Assembly (NCBI RefSeq): GCF_003234565.1
Contig: NZ_QKTU01000002.1
Coordinates: 1-64,000, forward strand
Length of the DNA: 64,000 bases
Direction: 5' to 3'
Origin: Curtobacterium sp. MCBD17_013
GTDB taxonomy: Bacteria > Actinomycetota > Actinomycetes > Actinomycetales > Microbacteriaceae
Positions 36,050-43,449 of the stretch are shown in pieces. The notes under the pieces are model-generated. The model was given only the letters and a program-made list of their open reading frames with translations. It was not told the DNA's origin and ran no database searches. The translations under genes were made by a program, and so were the position numbers. Positions within the stretch are counted from its first letter, which is position 1. Every line of letters starts with the position of its first letter.

Positions 36050-36976
36050 GTGATCCGCTTCCTGCTCCGTCGTCTCGGGTCCCTCGTGGCCGTGCTGCTC
36101 GTGCTCAGCGCCGTCGTGTTCCTGCTCCAGCAGATCTCGCCCGGCGACCCGGCCCGCGCGGCACTCGGCGCGAACGCGTCACGGCAGGCCGTCGACGCGG
36201 AACGCCACCGCCTCGGCCTCGACGACCCGCTGCCGGTGCAGTTCGTGCGGTTCATCGCCGGGGCCCTGCACGGTGACTTCGGGACGTCGTACCGGACGCA
36301 CCGGGCCGTCGCCACCGACCTCGCATCGGCGTTCCCCGCGACCGTCGAGCTCGTGCTCGCCGCGTTCGTGATCGCGCTCGTGCTGGCCGGGCTGTTCGCG
36401 GCCTCCGCGGCCCTCCGCTGGCCGTTCGCGGGCGTCTACCGGGGAGCGCTGCTCCTCGCGGCGACCGCACCGCCGTTCCTGCTCGCACTCGGCGGGATCA
36501 TCCTGTTCTACGCGCAGCTCGACTGGCTCCCCGCCTCCGGGCAGGGCACCGGCGGGGTCGGGTCCGCGGTGTCGCACCTCGTCCTGCCCGCGACCGTGCT
36601 CGCGATCGCACCGGCACTCGCGATCGGGCGCATCCTGCGGGCCGGCCTCGAGACGACGCTCGTGGCCGACCACGTCCGGACCGCTCGGTCGAAGGGCCTC
36701 GGCGAGGGGGCCGTGCTCGCCCGGCACGTCGTGCGGAACGCGATCGGTCCCGCCCTGGCGATGGCGGGCCTCCAGCTCGGGTTCATGTTCGCCGGCGACG
36801 TCGTCGTCGAGCAGGTGTTCAGCTGGCCCGGCATGGGCAACTACCTCGCCAACAGCATCCCGACCTCCGACTACCCGGCCATCGCCGCGGTGACGCTCGT
36901 GCTCGGCGCGGTCTACGTCGTCGTGAACACGGTCGCCGACGTCCTCCAGACCGCTGCGGACCCGCGTCTCGCCTGA
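36050..36976 (+). CDS. ABC transporter permease, DppB type
   Basis: 308-aa inner-membrane permease. The N-terminus MIRFLLRRLGSLVAVLLVLSAV and the loop ISPGDPARAALG with RHRLGLDDPLPVQF are diagnostic of DppB/OppB; the EAA loop is RTARSKGLGEGAVLARHVVRN. GTG 36050 is chosen because AGGAGG (36036-36041) lies 8 nt upstream and overlaps the DppC stop; GTG 36041 would have no spacing. Gene order ATPase-C-B-A differs from the usual A-B-C-D-F. The following 73-nt gap holds a repeated CACCCCATCCCA. Confidence 0.92.
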   Translation: MIRFLLRRLGSLVAVLLVLSAVVFLLQQISPGDPARAALGANASRQAVDAERHRLGLDDPLPVQFVRFIAGALHGDFGTSYRTHRAVATDLASAFPATVELVLAAFVIALVLAGLFAASAALRWPFAGVYRGALLLAATAPPFLLALGGIILFYAQLDWLPASGQGTGGVGSAVSHLVLPATVLAIAPALAIGRILRAGLETTLVADHVRTARSKGLGEGAVLARHVVRNAIGPALAMAGLQLGFMFAGDVVVEQVFSWPGMGNYLANSIPTSDYPAIAAVTLVLGAVYVVVNTVADVLQTAADPRLA

Positions 36977-37050
36977 CAACGCGAGCGACCTCGGCCAGCT
37001 CCACCCCATCCCACCCAGAACGCACCACCCCATCCCATGAAGGAGACACC

Positions 37051-38640
37051 GTGAGGCTCAGCTCACTCCGTCGGCGGACCCGCATCGCGCTGGTCGCGGC
37101 CGCGGCCGTCCCGCTCCTCGCCCTCGCGGCCTGTTCCGGAGGTGGCGGCTCGAGCCCGAACGCCGCACCGGAGAACGGCACGCTCACCGTCGGTCTGCTG
37201 GGCGACATCGGCCAGCCGCCGGACCCCGACATCTACTACGCGAACAACGGCCTCGCGATCGTGCTCAACACGTACGAGGGGCTCGTGCAGTACGCGAACG
37301 ACACCGACTCGGTGAAGATCGCGCCCCGCCTGGCGACGTCGTGGACCGTGAGCGGCGACAACACCGTCTACACGTTCCACCTCCGCAAGGGCGTCACCTT
37401 CCACGACGGCACCCCCTTCACCTCGGCGGCGGTCAAGGTCGCCTTCGACCGACGCATCGCCGTCAAGGGCGGCGCCGCGTACATGGTGCAGGGCGTGGAG
37501 AGCGTCGCGACGCCGGACGCCTCGACCGCCGTGGTGACCCTCGACGCCCCGAACTCGGCGTTCCTGGACTACCTCGCCTCGCCGTTCGGCCCGAAGATGG
37601 AGTCGCCGACCGCGCTGCAGAAGCACGCCGGATCGGACGACGCGCAGACCTACCTGCAGACCCACGACGTCGGGACGGGTCCGTACGAGATCAGCTCGGC
37701 CGACCCCGGCACCTCGTGGACCCTGTCCCGCTACGCCGGGTACTGGGGCACGAAGTCGCCGTTCACCACGGTGAAGCTGCCGATCTACTCGGACGCCTCG
37801 GCGCTGCAGCTCGCGTTCGACCGCGGGGACGTGTCCGCGATCGTCGCCGCACTGCCCTCGTCGAGCCTGTCCAAGTACGAGGACAGCAAGCAGTACGCCA
37901 GCTACATGCTCCCCACGCTGCAGTCCGCCCTGGTCACCGTGAACCCGACCAAGTCGTTCTTCAGCAGCAAACAGGCCCGACTCGCGTTCCTCGAGAGCAT
38001 CGACCAGAAGTCGATCGTCAAGCAGGTGCTCGGCAGCCGCTCCGAGCCGGCGACGACCCTCTACGCCAAGGGCATGATCCCGGGCGGCAAGGACGAGCAG
38101 ACGATCACGTACGAGCCCTCGGCGATGAAGTCGTACGCGAAGACGCTGCCGTCCGGCACCACGATGACCATCGGCTACGCGAGCGGCAACACGAACGCCC
38201 AGCAGATGGCGAACATCCAGGCGGCGAAGCTCCAGGCCGACGGCATCACGGCCACGGCGAAGTCGTACCCGACGTCCCAGGTGTTCGGGTGGATCAACGA
38301 CCCGACCACGGGCCCGGACGCGTTCTTCGACGGCAACAACGGGCCGGACGGCGGCTCCCCGTACATGTGGGGCCACGTCTTCTGGGACAAGTCGGGCGGC
38401 ATCGACTACTTCGGCTGCGACGTCCCGGCGGTCGACCAGAAGCTCGACCACGCCGTGCAGACCGGCGACGTCAGCGCGTACGTCGCCGCGGCCGAGCAGT
38501 ACGCCCAGACCGGCTGCTACTACAACCTCTCCTACAACAAGGACTGGGTCGTCGCGCAGAAGTGGCTGACCGGCGTCGCGAAGTCGCACAACATCGGCGC
38601 GAACGAGCTGGACTTCAGCAAGCTCGGCATCGCCGGGTGA
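37051..38640 (+). CDS. ABC transporter substrate-binding lipoprotein
   Basis: 529-aa family 5 extracellular solute-binding lipoprotein (DppA/OppA type). The signal peptide (RRRTRIALVAAAAVPLLALAA) ends at lipobox LAAC with C28 as the acylation site. Domain features include ATSWTVSGDNTVYTFHLRKGVTFHDGTPF and VGTGPYEI, both typical of the family. The start has AAGGAGAC upstream. A perfect 12-bp stem-loop follows the stop (38645-38674), which may make this the most stable part of the message. Ligand unknown: the family takes peptides, nickel, opines and glycosides. Confidence 0.92.
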   Translation: MRLSSLRRRTRIALVAAAAVPLLALAACSGGGGSSPNAAPENGTLTVGLLGDIGQPPDPDIYYANNGLAIVLNTYEGLVQYANDTDSVKIAPRLATSWTVSGDNTVYTFHLRKGVTFHDGTPFTSAAVKVAFDRRIAVKGGAAYMVQGVESVATPDASTAVVTLDAPNSAFLDYLASPFGPKMESPTALQKHAGSDDAQTYLQTHDVGTGPYEISSADPGTSWTLSRYAGYWGTKSPFTTVKLPIYSDASALQLAFDRGDVSAIVAALPSSSLSKYEDSKQYASYMLPTLQSALVTVNPTKSFFSSKQARLAFLESIDQKSIVKQVLGSRSEPATTLYAKGMIPGGKDEQTITYEPSAMKSYAKTLPSGTTMTIGYASGNTNAQQMANIQAAKLQADGITATAKSYPTSQVFGWINDPTTGPDAFFDGNNGPDGGSPYMWGHVFWDKSGGIDYFGCDVPAVDQKLDHAVQTGDVSAYVAAAEQYAQTGCYYNLSYNKDWVVAQKWLTGVAKSHNIGANELDFSKLGIAG

Positions 38641-38644
38641 GGTC

Positions 38645-38674
38645 CGCGGGCGCCGGTGCACGCCGGCGCCCGCG
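38645..38674 (+). terminator. Perfect 12-bp stem-loop after the binding-protein gene
   Basis: CGCGGGCGCCGG (38645-38656) pairs perfectly with CCGGCGCCCGCG (38663-38674) around the 6-nt loop TGCACG, then TCCCTTCCCCCC. It lies 5 nt after the binding-protein stop and before the GntR gene. It can act as a terminator, an attenuator lowering GntR expression, or a 3' stabiliser of the transporter mRNA. Confidence 0.7.
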
Positions 38675-38714
38675 TCCCTTCCCCCCGTCCACCGCTTCCA
38701 GGAAGATCGACCTG

Positions 38715-39395
38715 ATGACCCCTCCCGAGATCGCCGCCCTGGCCACCGTCCCCGCCGCGCCGTCGCTCCCACTGCGGATCCACGCGCGCCTCCGCGAGGC
38801 GATCATCCGCGGCGAGTACCCGCAGGGGCAGAAGCTGCCCGAGGTCCGGATCGCCGACGAGCTCGCGGTCTCCCGCGTCCCGCTGCGCGAGGCCGTCCCG
38901 ATGCTCGAGTCCGAGGGGTTCGTCGTCACGACGCCCCGACGCGGAGCGGTCGTCGCGACGTGGACCTCCCGCCTCGTCCACGACCTCTTCGACCTCCGTG
39001 AGGTCCTCGAGGTCGGGGCGGCCCGCCACGCCGCCCGCGCCGTCGCGGGTGGTGCCTCCGTCGACGCACTGCACGAGGCGCTCGAGCACTCGCACGCCGT
39101 GGTCGACGACGGGGACCCGTACGCGATCGCCGCGGCGAGCACGCGGTTCCACGAGGTGATCGTGGAGATGACCGGCAACACGCTCATGCAGGCCTCGATG
39201 CGGTCGGTCTCCGGTCGCGTGCAGTGGCTGTTCTACCTGACGAGCGAACTCGACGTGCACGACGCGTTCCACGACCACGTCGAACTCGCCGCCGCGATCG
39301 AACGCGGCGACGAGCGGATGGCGGAGGCGCTGGCGTACTCCCACATCGAGCGCGACCGGATGCCGTCGATCGCCGCACTCCACCCACGCGACTGA
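38715..39395 (+). CDS. GntR-family (FCD) transcriptional regulator
   Basis: 226-aa regulator. Residues about 20-85 are the GntR winged helix (RIHARLREAIIRGEYPQGQKL, DELAVSRVPLREAVPMLESEGF). Residues about 95-215 are an FCD ligand domain whose metal-site residues look present: DLREVLE, HEVIVEMTGN and DAFHDHVELAAAIERGD histidines. It ends the catabolic operon and is separated from it by the 38645-38674 hairpin. It likely controls the operon through GTATAC palindromes at 26913-26924 and 27061-27077. Confidence 0.88.
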   Translation: MTPPEIAALATVPAAPSLPLRIHARLREAIIRGEYPQGQKLPEVRIADELAVSRVPLREAVPMLESEGFVVTTPRRGAVVATWTSRLVHDLFDLREVLEVGAARHAARAVAGGASVDALHEALEHSHAVVDDGDPYAIAAASTRFHEVIVEMTGNTLMQASMRSVSGRVQWLFYLTSELDVHDAFHDHVELAAAIERGDERMAEALAYSHIERDRMPSIAALHPRD

Positions 39396-39426
39396 CCGCC
39401 GCGGGCCGTGTCGCGCGCAGGTCAGC

Positions 39427-39452
39427 GCGCCGGCGTCACGACGCCGCGGCGC
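39427..39452. terminator. Stem-loop at the end of convergent GntR and MFS genes
   Basis: GCGCC-GGCGTC (39427-39437), a 2-nt loop AC, then GACGCC (39440-39445), a 2-nt bulge and GGCGC. It overlaps the MFS stop and lies 32 nt after the GntR stop, so it could end both transcripts. Confidence 0.45.
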
Positions 39453-40926
39453 CCTCCGCATCCCGCGCCGCCTTCCGCCGCCCCACACGGGGCAGGAACA
39501 CGCCGTCGCGCAGGGACCGCTCGATGTCCTCGAGCGACCGGTTCTTCGTCTCGGGCAGGCGGAAGAAGATGAACACCCAGGCGACCACGTTGAGCCCCGC
39601 GTAGACCCACATCGCGCCGCCGAGCCCGAGCCACAGCACGAGCGTCAGGGCCGTGACGGTCACGAGCAGGTCGGAACCCCACAGCGTCATCGCCTGCAGA
39701 CTCGTCGCGGCCGGTCGGACGGTGAGCGGGTAGAGCTCCGATTCGAGCAACCAGCCGATGACCTGCAGACCCCCGGACTGGAAGAACATGAACAGGAGCA
39801 GGAACAGGAGACTGAGCACCGGGTTGAGGTGGTCGCCCCCGAACAGGAACAGCGCCCCGAACGCCGCCAGGCTCGCCGCCGAGAACGGGAGCGTGAGCAG
39901 GGGGAGCCGCCGACGGCCGATCCGGTCCACGAGCCGACTGCCGATGAACGTCATGAGCAGGTACACCGCACCCACCCCGACGTTCGCCCAGAGTGCGAAC
40001 GCATGCGGGAACCCGGCCTGCGTCAGGATCGTCGGCGTGTAGTAGATCATCATCTCGAGCCCGGTGATCTGCGTCAGGATCGCGACGCCGACCCCCGCGA
40101 CGAGCGCGGGCCGCACCCACCGCTCCCGGAGCTGCGACCACGCCGCGCCCCCGCCGGTGCCTCCGTTCTGCTCACGGTCGGCGACGGACCGGATGTCGTC
40201 GAGCTCGTCACCCGCGTCGGCGGGGGACCGCCGCACCCACCGGAGGACCGTCCCCGCGTCGTCGTCCCGGCCCGCGTGAACGAGCCATCGGGGGCTCTCG
40301 GGGAGCACGAACATGCCGAGCAACAGCACGATGGCGGGCACACCGGACAGCATGATGAGCCAACGCCAGGACAGCACGTCGTCGAGCGCGACGTTGACGA
40401 ACGCGGCCGACAGGATGCCGATGCCGATGGCACAGCTGAACAGGGTGACCATCCGCCCGCGCCGCTCCCGGGGCGACAGCTCGGCGACGTACGTCGGGAT
40501 GACCTGCGTCGACCCGCCGACGGCGAGGCCGAGGAACAGGCGGCTGAGCACGAGGGTCGTGGGGCCGGGGGAGAGCCCGGCGAACACGACGCCGAGCACG
40601 AACACGGCCGCCACGATCATGATCGTCCGACGCCGACCGATGCGACGTGAGAGCCAGGAGCTGCAGAACGCGCCGAGGACGGCACCGGCGAGGATCGCCG
40701 CCGTGATGAGCTGTTTCACCCCGTTGCCGATCCCGAAGTCCTTGCCGATCGAGATCAACGTCCCGGAGATCACACCGGTGTCGTAGCCGTAGAGCAGACC
40801 GCCGAGCGCCGCGATCAGCGCGATGCGCCGGACGTGCCCGCGCGTGGCGGACGCCACCTCGTCGTCGGACCGGCCCTCGCGATCGATCTCGTCGGGGATG
40901 CCCCTGCCCTTGGTCGCGGTCGTCAC
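39436..40926 (-). CDS. MFS sugar porter family transporter
   Basis: 496-aa, 12-helix inner-membrane symporter of the major facilitator sugar porter family. Signatures: GGLLYGYDTGVISGT after helix 1, SRRIGRRRTIM between helices 2 and 3, PESPRWLVHAGR at the end of helix 6, the helix 7 segment QITGLEMMIYYTPTI, DRIGRRRLPLL, and PETKNRSLEDIE at the C-terminus. GTG 40926 is chosen because TACCGT lies 7 nt upstream (leaderless); GTG 40935 is possible. Likely proton-coupled uptake of a sugar or polyol such as inositol. It converges with the GntR gene. Confidence 0.9.
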   Translation of the reverse strand: MTTATKGRGIPDEIDREGRSDDEVASATRGHVRRIALIAALGGLLYGYDTGVISGTLISIGKDFGIGNGVKQLITAAILAGAVLGAFCSSWLSRRIGRRRTIMIVAAVFVLGVVFAGLSPGPTTLVLSRLFLGLAVGGSTQVIPTYVAELSPRERRGRMVTLFSCAIGIGILSAAFVNVALDDVLSWRWLIMLSGVPAIVLLLGMFVLPESPRWLVHAGRDDDAGTVLRWVRRSPADAGDELDDIRSVADREQNGGTGGGAAWSQLRERWVRPALVAGVGVAILTQITGLEMMIYYTPTILTQAGFPHAFALWANVGVGAVYLLMTFIGSRLVDRIGRRRLPLLTLPFSAASLAAFGALFLFGGDHLNPVLSLLFLLLFMFFQSGGLQVIGWLLESELYPLTVRPAATSLQAMTLWGSDLLVTVTALTLVLWLGLGGAMWVYAGLNVVAWVFIFFRLPETKNRSLEDIERSLRDGVFLPRVGRRKAARDAEGAAAS

Positions 40927-41388
40927 CGCGCACACGGTACGGCGGTCCGGCCGAGCGCGGTCACGGCCGGGAGGCCCGGGCGCCGCGTCGCGCGCCGCCG
41001 CCGCCCGGCGTCAGGCCGAGTGGGCGGGCCGTCGCGTGTGGTCGCCGCGGCCGGATCGTGTTCGGGTCTGCTCGGCGCAGTGGAGTGCGGGGTTCCGCGG
41101 AACACCGGCGAACCGGTCGGAGTCGGTGAGGAAGGAACGGACGGCGGTCATGCGACCAGCCCTTCACGAGGCTGTGGACACCTCATCGCTGCCGGACCGC
41201 CTCGCTGTGCCAGCGTTCCGCGGATCGCGGAGGCCGTCGTGGCGACGAGACTGCTGAACAGCCCGGTTCCACGACTCTACGATCTGCGATCGGGAGGCCC
41301 AACTCCCTCCACCGGACCATCCGGATCGCGCGGTCCACGCCCTTGCATGCATCTCCACGACCACGGCGCGCCGCTTAGGCTGGACCGC
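40927..41388. other. 462-bp gene-free divergent region
   Basis: No convincing gene: open frames here have non-coding composition. It holds the leaderless promoter of the MFS gene (TACCGT at 40939-40934, minus), a perfect 12-bp palindrome GTTCCGCGGAAC (41092-41103) of unknown role, and the leaderless promoter of the phosphatase gene (TAGGCT at 41376-41381). Confidence 0.5.
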
Positions 41389-42105
41389 ATGGCCACCGTC
41401 ATCCTCGTCCGCCACGGCCGCACCACCGCCAACGCCTCCGGTGTCCTGGCGGGGCGGGCGGCGGGCGTGGCGCTCGACGACGTCGGACGGTCGCAGGCGC
41501 GACGCACGGCCGAGCGACTCGCCGTCGTGCCGCTCGTCGGCGTCGTCACCAGCCCCCTCGAGCGCTGCCGTCAGACGGCGCGGGCCGTGACGGACCTCCA
41601 GACCGGATCACCCACCACCCTGGCGGACCGTGGCATCACGGAGTGCGACTACGGGGACTGGCAGGGGCGCGCCCTCGGCGAACTCGCGAAGGAGGCTCTG
41701 TGGTCGGTCGTGCAGTCGCAACCGTCGGCCGCGGTGTTCCCGGGCGGCGAGTCCATGGCGGCGATGCAGGCACGCGCCGTCGCGGCGATCCGGCGCCACG
41801 ACGCCCGGTTCGAGGCCGAGCACGGTCCGGGCGCGGTCTGGGCGGCGGTGAGTCACGGCGACGTCATCAAGTCCGTGATCGCGGACGCCCTCGGCATGCA
41901 CCTCGACCTCTTCCAGCGGATCTCGGTCGGGCCGGCGTCGGTGTCGATCATCCGGTACGGCACCGCCCGTCCGGACGTCGTCGCCACGAACACGGACTCG
42001 GGTGACCTGTCCTGGTTGCGCGCGCCGGCACCCGCCGCGGACGCCCCGGTGGGCGGCGGTGCCGGGCATCCGGAACCGACGGCCGACGGCCCCGCCCCTC
42101 GCTGA
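41389..42105 (+). CDS. Histidine phosphatase, MSMEG_4193-type putative phosphomutase
   Basis: 238-aa cytosolic histidine phosphatase with intact catalytic motifs: VRHGRTTAN near residue 8, SPLERCRQTA, and VSHGDVIKSVI. The Pro/Ala/Gly-rich C-terminal tail looks disordered. It starts at a leaderless ATG (TAGGCT, 7 nt, ATG 41389). It leads the conserved actinobacterial trio with DUF3090 and an SCO1664-type protein, which in many relatives sits next to mshC of mycothiol synthesis; mshC is not here. Substrate unknown. Confidence 0.87.
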   Translation: MATVILVRHGRTTANASGVLAGRAAGVALDDVGRSQARRTAERLAVVPLVGVVTSPLERCRQTARAVTDLQTGSPTTLADRGITECDYGDWQGRALGELAKEALWSVVQSQPSAAVFPGGESMAAMQARAVAAIRRHDARFEAEHGPGAVWAAVSHGDVIKSVIADALGMHLDLFQRISVGPASVSIIRYGTARPDVVATNTDSGDLSWLRAPAPAADAPVGGGAGHPEPTADGPAPR

Positions 42106-42139
42106 CCGGGGTCCGACCGGACGCTCGTAGGATGGACGC

Positions 42140-42679
42140 ATGCCCACCATCGTGCACGGGTTCGACTGGCCCGATCGCGTCGTCGTCGGCACCGTCGGCC
42201 GACCGGGATCGCGCTCGTTCTACCTGCAGGTCCGGTCCGGCTCGCGGGTCGTCAGCGTCGCCCTCGAGAAGGAACAGTCCGCTGCCCTCGCCGAGAAGAT
42301 CGGCGAGATCCTCGACCAGCTGATGACGACGGCGGGCAACCCCGTCAGCGTCCCTTCGGGGACACCTGTCGAGCTCGTCGACAACGAGCCGCTCGACCAG
42401 CCCGTGGAGCCGGAGTTCCGAGCCGGTGCGATGACGCTGGGGTGGGACCCGACGACGTCGCAGGTCGTGATCGAGGCGTTCCCCATCGACACCGCGGACG
42501 ACGACGACGTCCCCGACGAACCCGCCGAGATGCTCGTGGTGCGCATCCCGGTCGGGACGGCGCGCGCCTTCGCCGAGCGCACGCTCGAGGTCGTCGGCGC
42601 CGGTCGAGCGATGTGCCCGTTCTGCGGCACCCCCATGGACCCGGACGGGCACGTCTGCCCGGTGCTCGGCGAGCGCTGA
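42140..42679 (+). CDS. DUF3090 family protein
   Basis: 179-aa actinobacterial protein of unknown function. The N-terminal body (HGFDWPDRVVVGTVGRPGSRSFYL) matches DUF3090; the C-terminus carries a small zinc-ribbon-like motif, CPFCGTPMDPDGHVC. A leaderless start is clear: TAGGAT (42128-42133), 6 nt, ATG 42140. It overlaps the next gene by 1 bp (TGATG). Conserved association suggests a common pathway with the phosphatase and the kinase-like protein. Confidence 0.88.
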   Translation: MPTIVHGFDWPDRVVVGTVGRPGSRSFYLQVRSGSRVVSVALEKEQSAALAEKIGEILDQLMTTAGNPVSVPSGTPVELVDNEPLDQPVEPEFRAGAMTLGWDPTTSQVVIEAFPIDTADDDDVPDEPAEMLVVRIPVGTARAFAERTLEVVGAGRAMCPFCGTPMDPDGHVCPVLGER

Positions 42680-43449
42680 TGCCCGAGGGGCCCGACCTCC
42701 TCACCGCGGACCTCGAGATCAGCGGGCGCATCACGACCGCCTCGAACGCCACCTTCCTGGGGACCATCGGCGACACCACGGTCGTGTACAAGCCGGTGTC
42801 GGGGGAGCGCCCGCTGTGGGACTTCCCGGACGGCGACCTCGCGCACCGCGAGGTCGCGGCCTACCTGGTGTCCGAGGCGTTCGGATGGGACGTCGTCCCG
42901 CGCACGTGGCTCCGCGACGGCCCGCTCGGCGCGGGGATGGTGCAGCTCTGGCAGGACGTCGACCCGGACCAGGACCCGGTCGACCTCGTCCCCTCGGACC
43001 AGGTCCCGGACGACGGCTGGCGCGAGGTCCTCGACGGGGACGACGAGACCGGCCGACCCGTGACCCTCGTCCACGAGGACTCCGTCGCACTCCGGCGCAT
43101 GGCCGTGTTCGACGTCGTCGTCAACAACGCGGACCGGAAGGGCGCGCACGTCCTCGCGATGCCCGACGGTCATCGCCACGGGGTGGACCACGGGTTGACC
43201 TTCCACCAGGAGCACAAGCTCCGGACCGTGCTCTGGGGCTGGGTGGGCGAGGAACTGACGGACGACGAGCTGGCCGGTCTCGACCGCGTCCGCGCCGGGC
43301 TCGAGGGCGACCTCGCCGAGACGCTCATCGCGTACCTGAGCGCCGAGGAGATCGGGGCGTTCGCCGGCCGGTGCGCCCGCTTGGCGGCGCGTGGTCGCTT
43401 CCCGGCGCCGCACGGGCCGATGCCCGCGCTGCCCTGGCCGCTGTTCTAG
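42679..43449 (+). CDS. SCO1664-type kinase-fold protein
   Basis: 256-aa protein of the SCO1664 family, with a PI3/4-kinase-like fold. ATP-contact features: ATFLGTIGDTTVVYKPVSGERPLWDFPDG near residue 25, VVNNADRKGAHVL near 148, and the metal loop VDHGLTF near 172. It translates from ATG 42679, overlapping the DUF3090 stop. Its own stop overlaps the convergent VWA gene stop by 4 bp (CTAG). Activity is unknown; phosphotransfer is inferred from fold. Confidence 0.87.
   Translation: MPEGPDLLTADLEISGRITTASNATFLGTIGDTTVVYKPVSGERPLWDFPDGDLAHREVAAYLVSEAFGWDVVPRTWLRDGPLGAGMVQLWQDVDPDQDPVDLVPSDQVPDDGWREVLDGDDETGRPVTLVHEDSVALRRMAVFDVVVNNADRKGAHVLAMPDGHRHGVDHGLTFHQEHKLRTVLWGWVGEELTDDELAGLDRVRAGLEGDLAETLIAYLSAEEIGAFAGRCARLAARGRFPAPHGPMPALPWPLF

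Noticed and set aside
41092-41103. GTTCCGCGGAAC as an operator
   Set aside because: Perfect but alone, not near either predicted promoter, and short GC palindromes are expected by chance at this composition.
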